Shown: in pieces, positions 1 to 7,300 of the stretch
Numbering within the stretch: the first letter of the stretch is position 1
How the letters are laid out: each line of letters begins with the position of its first letter
Assembly (NCBI GenBank): GCA_002498925.1
Contig: DAJH01000037.1
Span: 1-9,764, forward strand
Reading direction: 5' to 3'
Source of the DNA: Euryarchaeota archaeon UBA173
Lineage (GTDB): Archaea; Thermoplasmatota; Poseidoniia; Poseidoniales; Thalassarchaeaceae
DNA: 9,764 nucleotides
Notes under the pieces: generated by a model
The model's database searches: none
Told to the model about the DNA's origin: nothing
Seen by the model: only the letters and a program-made list of their open reading frames with translations
Made by a program: the position numbers and the translations under genes

Positions 1-42
1 CCTTGACCCTGGCCCTGGCCTTCGCCCTGGCCTTCCTGCTCT
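1..42. repeat. Low-complexity CCTGGCC-type repeat encoding Gly-Gln/Glu
   Basis: Short imperfect copies of a CCCTGGCC/CCTTCGCC unit are read on the minus strand as alternating Gly with Gln or Glu (EGQGEGQGQGQ). This forms a flexible linker after the Ca-binding repeats. It continues past the window edge, so its full length is unknown. Confidence 0.6.
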
Positions 43-551
43 GACTCGCCACCGCCGTTGGTGCCACCGTCTCCATTGCCCTCTTGGTTGCCCTCGAAGT
101 CCGGATCGTAGGCGTCGGGGATACCGTCGCCATCCGAGTCTGAGGACGAGCCGTCGTTGGGGTCATTTGGGAACGGATCCGATCCGTCTGCGACGCCGTC
201 GCCGTCAGTGTCCGCCGAGTTCGGGTTGGTACCCGAGGCGTACTCCTGACTGTTCGACAAACCGTCACCATCAGGATCTGCATTGGCGTCACTGGCTGAG
301 TTGGGGTTCAGCCCGTAGGCAGACTCCCAACCATCAGGCAGACCGTCATTGTCCGTGTCTGGGTTATTCATATCAGTCCCTGCAGCTTGCTCCTCTGCAT
401 TTGTCAGGCCGTCACCATCCCAATCTGCACCACCATCAGAGGGGTCCAGAGGGTTGGAACCGTCAGCGCTTACACCGACGGAACCTGCCATTAGCACAAG
501 GAGAAGTGCAACTAGCATGCTCGCGTTCTTTGTCTTCTGCATTTTCATCAT
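1..551 (-). CDS. Secreted protein with Ca-binding DxDxDG (thrombospondin type 3-like) repeats, C-terminus cut by the window edge
   Basis: The 183 visible residues begin with a signal peptide: a basic start (MMKMQKTKN), a hydrophobic core at about residues 11-28 and a plausible cleavage after VSA29. The mature part carries five DxDxDG motifs near residues 43-48, 65-70, 92-97, 114-119 and 138-143. They are spaced by TNAEE/SNSQE-type helices and the phrases GTDMNNPDTD and GTNPNSADTD. This is the thrombospondin type 3-like pattern, which binds Ca2+ in extracellular proteins. From about residue 154 it becomes a Gly/Gln/Glu low-complexity linker that runs off the window. Three Met codons are possible starts (551, 548, 542). 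The GGAG at 556-553 is one base from the first, four from the second and ten from the third, so 548 or 542 may be the real start. It has its own 300-base upstream region. Ligand and partner are unknown; a surface-attached or secreted structural protein is an inference. Confidence 0.85.
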   Translation of the reverse strand, partial: MMKMQKTKNASMLVALLLVLMAGSVGVSADGSNPLDPSDGGADWDGDGLTNAEEQAAGTDMNNPDTDNDGLPDGWESAYGLNPNSASDANADPDGDGLSNSQEYASGTNPNSADTDGDGVADGSDPFPNDPNDGSSSDSDGDGIPDAYDPDFEGNQEGNGDGGTNGGGESEQEGQGEGQGQGQ

Positions 552-552
552 A

Positions 553-556
553 CTCC
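553..556 (-). promoter_or_regulatory. Shine-Dalgarno (GGAG) of the secreted DxDxDG protein
   Basis: GGAG reads on the minus strand just before three closely spaced ATG codons. The spacing (1, 4 or 10 bases) favours the second or third ATG over the first. Confidence 0.5.
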
Positions 557-567
557 AAATTCAGTTT

Positions 568-586
568 AGAGAACCCGCTGTTCTCT
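568..586. repeat. 19-bp inverted repeat (copy 1), proximal to the secreted-protein start
   Basis: The sequence is AGAGAACCCGCTGTTCTCT: two perfect 7-base arms separated by the 5-base spacer CCGCT. On the minus strand it ends 16 bases before the first ATG and 11 bases before the GGAG. It could therefore be an operator at the promoter or a hairpin in the 5' leader of the mRNA. Copy 2 at 784-802 has the same form. Confidence 0.75.
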
Positions 587-783
587 CTTTCCGGCCAATG
601 CTCGCGCTGATTTCCGCGCGTCGCAATAGTTCCGGGAGGTGCGGAATGGATTTTGGGACGACTTAGTAACTGTATCTTGATTCTCGATAAACGCTACACT
701 GAGCGGATATTTCTTAATCCTGATACTGCTTTCTACTCTAACTCGTTCCTCCTTTCCTATCATCCGGTCTCACGGGCTTTCAT

Positions 784-802
784 AGGGAACCCACTGTTCC
801 CT
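784..802. repeat. 19-bp inverted repeat (copy 2), distal
   Basis: The sequence is AGGGAACCCACTGTTCCCT: two perfect 7-base arms around the spacer CCACT. It differs from copy 1 by one base in each arm, A to G on the left and the matching T to C on the right, plus one base in the spacer. The palindrome is therefore kept by a compensatory change. It begins about 50 bases after the stop of the zinc-motif protein. It might be an operator, an RNA hairpin or an mRNA 3' end structure. Confidence 0.75.
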
Positions 803-851
803 CTAAATTCTGAGTGACGTGAAGGCTATTTCAAGGGTTCCCGTGGAAGTT

Positions 852-1214
852 TCAGGGAGAAAGTCTCGATAGTTCTGCATTGAAGCGGGTCGATCCTAGG
901 AAAAGAAGGACGGGGGATGCCAGTGTTGCCAACACCAATGCACCTAGGAAAATATTCGACCAGAGCTCTATTCCCGTTCCCAATGTGAGGTACAGTATCC
1001 AGCCCGCGCCTGTGAACATTGGTAGTCTGTATCTCTTGCTAAAGAGAGAGACTCTGGCCCTAGCTACTTCATCATTGAATAATTGGGGTGCCTCGCTTGC
1101 CTCTACTAGACCCATTTCTACGGCACATCGGGCACATACTAGGTGCCGAGGACCGATTCCACCGATGAACTGCGACTTGTCGTAAGTCTGGTTGCAGATC
1201 CTGCAGGTCGGCAT
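852..1214 (-). CDS. Small zinc-motif protein with two membrane helices, function unknown
   Basis: The 120-residue protein starts directly with a metal-binding motif: C4-x2-C7 and C27-x2-C30, a zinc ribbon or treble-clef-like spacing. A soluble stretch follows to about residue 60. Two hydrophobic segments at about 66-84 and 88-107 form a membrane hairpin, with basic residues (KRYR) just before the first helix and a short polar end. I do not recognise a named family. The chosen start is the ATG at 1214, four codons before the first Cys. A GTG at 1220 or a TTG at 1244, two bases after the previous stop, would add 2 or 10 residues without obvious function. No strong Shine-Dalgarno sequence decides between them. 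It follows the pabBA-type gene by 32 bases and is probably on the same transcript, but nothing in the protein ties it to p-aminobenzoate synthesis. Confidence 0.72.
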   Translation of the reverse strand: MPTCRICNQTYDKSQFIGGIGPRHLVCARCAVEMGLVEASEAPQLFNDEVARARVSLFSKRYRLPMFTGAGWILYLTLGTGIELWSNIFLGALVLATLASPVLLFLGSTRFNAELSRLSP

Positions 1215-1246
1215 TGACACTACCAGTGGGGGTTTCTCCTTCAACG

Positions 1247-3550
1247 CTACGGTTCGAGGCGCTTGGTTTCGAGGTTAGGTTCGATGTTTGTTTTGGTTAA
1301 CTGGAGGAATGACTTCAGGATGTCATGGCCTAGTGGGCTCCCAACCGATTCAGGGTGAAACTGAATCCCATGTACGGGGAGTACTCTGTGTCTGAGGCCC
1401 ATCAGAAGTGATCCGGTGGCGTCCCATGAATTTGGAATCAGGTCACCGTCTTGAGATGGGGAAAGTATCAGGCTGTTGTATCTCATCATCACCATCTCTT
1501 TCTCCAGATTCGAATACAAACCGGTGCCATCATTGATTGTGACCGATGGTTTTCCGTGAACCGCACCCAAGGGTGATTCGATTAGATCCCATCCAGCGGC
1601 CCTCCCTATTGCCTGGTGGCCGAGACATAGTCCCAGTAGAGGGATGGCCATGGAGCCGTCGGTCAACCTACCTGCGATTGCCCTGCGGGCGATTTCCATT
1701 GTTATGGGAGAGGCTTCTGGCCTTGCCGGACCGGGTCCGAGGATTATTCTTGATGGCTTCAGCTGGTCTATCCAGAATTCGACTTTCTTTCCAGCATCTT
1801 CATGGTTTTCTGGTCTACCCTCCAGCACAACAACATCAGACCCCAGTATTGCGATCTCCTGTGCTATGTTCTCCGTGAATGAGTCCAGATTGTCCACCAG
1901 GAGAGTCGCTCCTTTAGGTGCATTAACCAGATTATGAAATATCGAGCCTATTGACGGCTCTGCTTCTGGGGTTTCTTGGGATATCAGCCCTATTGGGCCG
2001 CTGACATGGGGGACTGGCATAATCTCGACTTTTCTATCCGGCAAGTCTTCGCTTGAGAACCCCGTTCTGAATCCCCATGCTGCCTCCGTCAGTGCAGCAG
2101 CCTTCCATCTGGCTTCCTCTACCTCTTCGGAAGGTGAGGAGTCGATCACTATTCCCCCTCCCGCTTGGACCGTGCCGTACCATTGATTCGGTCCTGAATG
2201 TGCTTCTAGGGTTCTGATTAGGATATTCCAATCTGCTATTCCAGCGCCACTGTGGACATGACCCATTGATCCAGTCCACGCCCCTCTGGGGTTTCCCTCC
2301 AATTCGTTTATTGCGGCTATTGTAACCGTTTTCGGGCATCCTGTGATTGAGCCCCCTGGGAACATTGCCGAAACAGCATGGCCAGCACTGACGGTCTCGG
2401 ACAGCTTTCCCTCGACCCCACTGACCAGGTGCTGCACGTTAGCTAGGGCCTCTATCCTCCAACCAGACCAATGTATAGAACCGGTTTGGCATACTCTGCT
2501 CAGGTCATGTCTCTCAAGGTCGACGAGCATCAGATGTTCTGCTACCTCCTTTTCCGAAGACGCCAGTTGGTGACGTAGTTCGGAGTCGGTTTGATCATCC
2601 CTTCCTCTTTTCCTAGTTCCCTTGATTGGCCTCGTACTAACCATGCCCCCTTCTACCTGGATTAGTCTCTCGGGACTTGAAGATGCAACGGACCAACCCA
2701 AGTCACCAACCATCATCCAGGAAGAGAAGGGTGCTGGATTGGAGTCTATTAGCCTGAGGAATGATTGCCATGGATTTCCGGGCATTTCGCCCCTCCACCT
2801 CCTGCCATAATTTACCTGGTATAGATTTCCAAGAGTAATGCCCTGTCTGATCCTGGAGACCTTTCGGGCATGTTCAGAGTCTGATTCGCTCTCTGGAACG
2901 TTATCTGGAGGGTCTAGTGGCCCCACTGAGTCGAGTTGGGCTATTTCAGGAGGGTTGCTGCACCAATCGTGGTCATCAATCGCAACGACGCTTATCATTC
3001 CTGTATTTCTTTCGTGTATCATCCATGCGTCTGCTCGCCAGAGAACTCCGAGAATAGTTCCTGGAAGAGGATTGTTTGGAAGGGAGATTGGAACTGTCCA
3101 GCGAGCAAGGTCATACCCAATTATTCCAGCAAAGCCGCCAGGGACAATTGGTAATGAGTCATTGAATGAGGGTTTAATCTCTAGATCTTCGGCTATCCTA
3201 AACACGTCACTGAGTTTCGATGGCCTGTGCTGTTTGATTGTGACCCACCTGTCATCAACAAATTCCTGAATCATGAGGTGCAAGGGGGGTGGGTTGGAGA
3301 TTTTCACTTCACCATCTAGTGCTGAAGATACCGGTGGATCGTCAATGGCTTCTGGCTCTATGAGTAGAATTCGGATACTTCCCAGACACGGAAGAAGTGA
3401 TTTCATCGAAAGATCGGTAACTGGCCCAGTAGAGTTCAGGAGAATCTCATCCCCAGGTCCGCTTCTCGATTCTCTGAGATTTCTAAGAGCACCTACCAGG
3501 GGGTCTTTGAATTCGGTGATTCCGAGTGAAATTTGAGTTGCCCTGAACAT
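1247..3550 (-). CDS. pabBA: Fused aminodeoxychorismate synthase, PabB domain followed by PabA glutaminase domain
   Basis: A two-domain enzyme of 767 residues that makes 4-amino-4-deoxychorismate from chorismate and glutamine. Residues ~1-490 are the chorismate-binding domain, with GGFAGIIGYD (138-147), GNLYQVN (241-247), SSPE (291-294), RPIKGT with K310, VDLERHDL (343-350), PGGSITGCPK (398-407), IRT (445-447) and QAGGGIV (462-468). The Lys in PIKGT is the PabB hallmark; anthranilate synthases have Ala there. A low-similarity linker (~491-546) leads to a class I glutamine amidotransferase: DNLDSFT (553-559), ILGPGPA (603-609), nucleophile C642 in GLCLGHQ, and H732/E734 in FHPES. RYN replaces the usual RYH at 690-692. 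The ATG at 3550 is chosen because its A is shared with the pabC stop (TGATG) and a perfect GGAGGT lies six bases upstream. A GTG at 3664 would add 38 residues lying inside pabC. A TrpEG anthranilate synthase is the main alternative. Confidence 0.9.
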   Translation of the reverse strand: MFRATQISLGITEFKDPLVGALRNLRESRSGPGDEILLNSTGPVTDLSMKSLLPCLGSIRILLIEPEAIDDPPVSSALDGEVKISNPPPLHLMIQEFVDDRWVTIKQHRPSKLSDVFRIAEDLEIKPSFNDSLPIVPGGFAGIIGYDLARWTVPISLPNNPLPGTILGVLWRADAWMIHERNTGMISVVAIDDHDWCSNPPEIAQLDSVGPLDPPDNVPESESDSEHARKVSRIRQGITLGNLYQVNYGRRWRGEMPGNPWQSFLRLIDSNPAPFSSWMMVGDLGWSVASSSPERLIQVEGGMVSTRPIKGTRKRGRDDQTDSELRHQLASSEKEVAEHLMLVDLERHDLSRVCQTGSIHWSGWRIEALANVQHLVSGVEGKLSETVSAGHAVSAMFPGGSITGCPKTVTIAAINELEGNPRGAWTGSMGHVHSGAGIADWNILIRTLEAHSGPNQWYGTVQAGGGIVIDSSPSEEVEEARWKAAALTEAAWGFRTGFSSEDLPDRKVEIMPVPHVSGPIGLISQETPEAEPSIGSIFHNLVNAPKGATLLVDNLDSFTENIAQEIAILGSDVVVLEGRPENHEDAGKKVEFWIDQLKPSRIILGPGPARPEASPITMEIARRAIAGRLTDGSMAIPLLGLCLGHQAIGRAAGWDLIESPLGAVHGKPSVTINDGTGLYSNLEKEMVMMRYNSLILSPSQDGDLIPNSWDATGSLLMGLRHRVLPVHGIQFHPESVGSPLGHDILKSFLQLTKTNIEPNLETKRLEP

Positions 3551-4302
3551 CAAATTACCTCCATCCAGGAATTGTGGGCAGCTGTGAAAAGGGGCCCTCT
3601 TGGCCTGCCAATTTTCCTGCCATCTATCGTCCCTATTGCCCTTATTCCCATACCGCTCCCACACACGACCATCTCTGAAGCCCTGAGAATCATACTTAGA
3701 GTAATCCTTGCCATCCTGACGGGAATCCCAGCCTCTTCGAGCCCTGGCTTGATCGATTGGATCGTAATTGAGTCCAGGGCTCCATCGGAACTTCTCGGAT
3801 GGTAGGCTACTCCGTCACTATCTAACAGCAGAGGCGCGCATCGATCACCGTCTATCAGGACTTCATCCTCGAAGAGGAGGCCTATGTCTGCACCGTTCTC
3901 AATCGCTATTTTCCTAGCCTGCCTATGAGGCTCCCAGTCTCCATGCTTGGTTCCTCTGACTGGCTGTTCCCAGTTTGGAGCGGCTAGTGAGATTGCTGAT
4001 AGAGGCCGATTTGGCCACTTCTCTATCGTGAGTGGTTCGATACGAGTCTGCCCTTCCTTACTGACTTCTACGATAAGCAGGAAATCTGACTGATCGGGGC
4101 TATTATTCGGCTCTCCCGGATGCTCCAGCCCTCCTAGTCCTGCGAGCACTATGTCAGAGAGGTCTTCCGGGACATCGATTCCAAGTATCTCGGCATGTCG
4201 ACGGATCCTCGCGAAGTGCAAATCCGCTGATACTAGTGAGTTCTTGCCATCCCAGCCCATAGCAGACCAGACTGCAGAGTTCGGCTCGGCCGGAACGGGC
4301 AT
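3550..4302 (-). CDS. pabC: Divergent aminodeoxychorismate lyase (PLP fold-type IV), PabC-like
   Basis: The 250-residue protein is placed in PLP fold-type IV (PabC / branched-chain aminotransferase / D-amino-acid transaminase). Visible landmarks are the HFARIRRHAEILG helix (29-41), the presumed PLP lysine K119 in GTKH (PabC of E. coli has GIKH), and EMVVCGSGMGIRAIGTIDG (210-228), matching the family's C-terminal phosphate-binding region. The role would be aminodeoxychorismate -> p-aminobenzoate + pyruvate in the cytoplasm. Two oddities: the protein starts where the family's VFET strand should be, so about 25-30 N-terminal residues are missing. The TExxxxN stretch that normally supplies the PLP-pyridine Glu reads IDGDRCA (150-156), apparently Asp151 for Glu. 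A TGA lies in frame eight codons upstream with no other start, so the short N-terminus is not a start-choice error. Overlap with pabBA is the strongest support for the role; another fold-type IV activity remains possible. Confidence 0.8.
   Translation of the reverse strand: MPVPAEPNSAVWSAMGWDGKNSLVSADLHFARIRRHAEILGIDVPEDLSDIVLAGLGGLEHPGEPNNSPDQSDFLLIVEVSKEGQTRIEPLTIEKWPNRPLSAISLAAPNWEQPVRGTKHGDWEPHRQARKIAIENGADIGLLFEDEVLIDGDRCAPLLLDSDGVAYHPRSSDGALDSITIQSIKPGLEEAGIPVRMARITLSMILRASEMVVCGSGMGIRAIGTIDGRKIGRPRGPLFTAAHNSWMEVI
3557..3562 (-). promoter_or_regulatory. Strong Shine-Dalgarno (GGAGGT) that fixes the pabBA start
   Basis: GGAGGT reads on the minus strand six bases before the ATG at 3550. 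It lies within the Glu-Val codons near the end of pabC, and the stop and start overlap as TGATG. This points to translational coupling and favours this ATG over the upstream GTG at 3664. Confidence 0.85.
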
Positions 4303-4343
4303 GGCTCGCGATAGCCGGTTAGAGATTCAAGGCCTTCTATTGC
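4303..4343. other. 41-base gap between the giant surface-protein gene and pabC
   Basis: The gap holds an AAGGCCTT palindrome (4329-4336) and a weak 4-bp dyad, GGCT/AGCC (4303-4316), next to the pabC ATG. No Shine-Dalgarno sequence or TATA box is clear. If pabC has its own promoter it would have to lie here or within the end of the giant gene, and leaderless translation is possible. Confidence 0.4.
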
Positions 4344-7300
4344 TCAGAGCATGTCATCGAGGAACGAGGTGTCTACATCTTCGTCACCCATGTCGTCTGC
4401 GAGGTCGTCTAGGTCATCGATATCCAGGTCGTCTGCGAGGTCGTCTAGGTCGTCTAGGTCGATGTCCTCCGACTCCTCTCCGAGGAGCTCGTCGACGGCC
4501 TCTGCATCCGCCTCTGGGGCTGATTCATCGATCTCTCCGCCTATGGGCTGGGCGGTCGGGCCCTCGCTCATACCGTCATAGGAGCTGGCCGGTACGTCAG
4601 CCATGGTCCCGAAAGAGTCGGATGAAAGCTCCGCGTCGTCGACTCCGAACTCCTCATCGCCGGTCAGTCCAGAAGCCTCCCTCATCATCTGCTCCTCGAG
4701 TTCGACCTCAAGAGCCCCCATCTCCCATGGCTGGGGGGCTGCGTCCCTCCTTGGCCTGATGAAGAGCAGGGCGCCTGCTAGTATCATCAGTGCCGAAGCC
4801 ACGGCTATCAGCTGGTTCATGTCGCCACTGAGGAGTTGGTCTACCCATGATGCGCCGGACTCGGATTCGTCCCCTCCGACAGAGCCGAATGAGCTCTCAG
4901 ACCAAGGGAGTATCTCGAGTGGGTCTACAGCGAGTCTGTGGACTTCCCCATCGAAGCCTACGACTACTGCCCAGTAGGACTGTTTGTTGTCCAGGGGCTC
5001 TCCGTTGAAGTCATTCATGATTAGCAGGGTTCCTGCGATTTCTCCGCCGATCTGTGTGGCGTTTCTAGTGTCCTCGAATGGGTCTGTGCTTACGAAGACG
5101 CGATATGATGAGATTTGTGGATCAGTGCTGAGGTCCCATGTGACATCGACCTTCGTACCAGCGCTATCCCAGTATCCTCGGACTCCTGTTATCTCGTCTA
5201 GGTGAAGGCCTGGATCTAGGCTGTTCTCATCAACGAGTGCTATGGAGGAGGACTTGAGGTTGGTCAGCCATGCATTTCCAGCTGAGTCGACTGGGGCTAC
5301 GGCGACCCATGTCATGATCGAGGGGGCAATGGGCCTTCCATCCGAAAGGTGCTCGATGGTCACTGGCATTGGGTCGTTCCTATCTACGACCATCACGGGT
5401 GCCATAGAGGTGGAGTCACTGAAGGGGACTACGTCTGAGAAAACCCAATACTCTGTGGTATCGGAAGCAGTGCTTTCGGGGAATGTTACGATAATTCCAT
5501 CACCATCGTCCGGGGCCCTGTCTTCTAGGATGGGGGCTGCGATCCTCTCTGGCGGGGTGATGTCCCCTCTATTGTCAACCGGAGACACGAGAACCATGTT
5601 ATCATCCATATCAGTTAGGAAGACGTTGCCCTTGATGTCGTGGACTGTTATAGTGACATACAGCGGGATGTCCGGCTGGATTGGCTCTGAGGAGAGGGTT
5701 GACACGGTGCTTCCGTAGAGTGCCTCCTCAACGGTTATCTGCAGTTGTAGGAAGCCTCCTATTTGCCTCTGATCGACTTCAATCAGGTTGCAGGCAGAAT
5801 CATTGCAGTGGGCGCTTATTTCCGTGAGGTCGTTGAGTGGATACTCAGAGACCCAAATTGTGTAATGGCTGAAGTCGGGTGCGGGGGATCTGTCCCATAC
5901 TATGTCTATGGCAGTTCCATCATCGTCCGGGTGATCCCATGCGTTGAGTCCCTCTACTCTTGACGGGGCGCTCCCTACGCCCGCGGTATCGGCTGAGGGA
6001 GTTGCCTCTACCACTAGAACTGCGTCCAGGTTCTCATTGCCCCAGTCATCGGATGCAACGACTCCTATCCAATATGTGACTCCGTCTTGGAGTGGCGAGG
6101 AGCCTAGCGAGTCTATCACGGCCTCTCCTGTGATGCAGTCGTCTACGTAGGCTGCCACGGGCCAGCCATCGACAGTGCTAGGTGGCTGCCACCCCGATGC
6201 CGGTAGTGCGTACACAGTATGGTACGAGCAGTCCTCTTCGGAATTGGGAGTCCATGTGACTTGGATCCTTCCCCCTTCATCATCGGGCACGTCCATTGCT
6301 AGTGTGTCTGTGATTGGAGAGGGGGGGATGCCATCGTTCAGCCCTCCGGCGGTTACAACCGGACCGAATATAGTGACGTTGTTCGGGTCGAACTGGCCGG
6401 CTTCGTCGACGCAGGCGGTGACGAGCCAGTACAGGGAGTTGGGCTCCAGGTCCAGTACCGTCGTGTTTCCTGATGAGAACGGTATGTCTATTTCGCCGGA
6501 TAGTGCCACTGCGCTGGTTACTTCCTGCTGAACCGGCCAAATCCTCGTTTTGTCTGGGTCTAGCTCATCGCATGCGGACCACTCGAGGACGATTGCTCCG
6601 GCGGTTCCGCCGGAGATCGGCTCGGCTACTAGCCAGTCTGGGGGGGATGGTACTTCATCGGATGGCGAGACGGTTCCCGGCCATGCCATGGCATCACCGA
6701 GTGACCCATCTGGATACTCTATCGCTATTGCCGCCCTGTAGACTCTATCATCCGAGAGTGGCTCTGGGGTCCCATCATTATCGGCTTCAGTTACCAAGGC
6801 AGATGTCTGGGACCAGAATGGAATCTGCATGTAGGTGGTGAAGTCGCTCAGCTCGTCTGCCGTTGGGTTCCACTGTTCCTTTCCTGTTGCGTCCCAGACG
6901 TAGATCCTGTATCCGCTCCAAGCAGCATCTTCAGCAGGTAGCCATGTGGCTTCTAGGACGCCTCCTCCGTCGTTTGGTCTGTCAGTCAGATTGGTGAGTG
7001 TGGTTGGAACCTCTATTCTCTGCCAATCGTAGGTCACTCTGACCTTTATCTGCCCGTTCTGCGGGGCTTGGAGTTGTATCGTGGTCTGGGCGCTTGTTGA
7101 GCCCGGTCCTACACTGGAGATTGCAGATTGGAATGCAGGTTGTATCCCCGGATTCATTGCTGCCATGTCCCATATCCCTGAGTAGTTCAGGTATGTTGAC
7201 TCAGCCCATATCCAAGCCCCCGCTTGAGGGGAGGTCAGAGTCAGTGCGCCCGTATGCATTGGTAGCCTCCCAGCGAGAGGCATTTCCGAGATCATGTCGA

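Larger units (their letters stand above)
552..851. other. 300-base non-coding stretch with two dyad elements
   Basis: This stretch lies between the stop of the zinc-motif membrane protein and the start of the secreted DxDxDG protein. It contains two related 19-bp inverted repeats (568-586 and 784-802), a separate GGGTTCCC octamer at 835-842 and an AT-rich segment around 663-720 that could hold the promoter of the minus-strand gene. I could not pick out a convincing TATA/BRE pair. A GGAGG on the minus strand at 752-748 has no start codon at a useful distance. A basic 65-codon frame crosses the region but has no family features. Confidence 0.6.

Noticed and set aside
566..763. Minus-strand 65-codon frame in the 300-base non-coding stretch
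   Set aside because: It is basic and low in hydrophobic structure, has no Shine-Dalgarno or recognisable motif, and passes straight through the proximal inverted repeat. Chance frame more likely than gene.
784..802. Distal inverted repeat as a classical intrinsic terminator of the pab operon
   Set aside because: On the minus strand the hairpin is followed by ATGAAAGCCCG, not a U-tract, so terminator function is not supported by sequence alone.
2838..3269. Plus-strand 143-codon frame opposite pabBA
   Set aside because: It lies wholly opposite the well-supported PabB domain and shows no motif or start signal.
1247..3550. Anthranilate synthase (TrpEG) reading of the fused enzyme
   Set aside because: The E-then-G order fits TrpEG, but the Lys in RPIKGT and the overlapping pabC-like gene argue for aminodeoxychorismate synthase. 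Kept as the main alternative.
3551..3664. Longer pabBA start at a GTG (3664) adding 38 residues
   Set aside because: The extra residues lie inside the pabC coding region in another frame and resemble no part of PabB. The ATG at 3550 has a perfect GGAGGT six bases upstream.
4151..4759. Plus-strand 202-codon Arg/Pro-rich frame
   Set aside because: It is the opposite-strand shadow of pabC and of the Asp-rich tail codons (GTC/GAC), with composition dictated by that tail.
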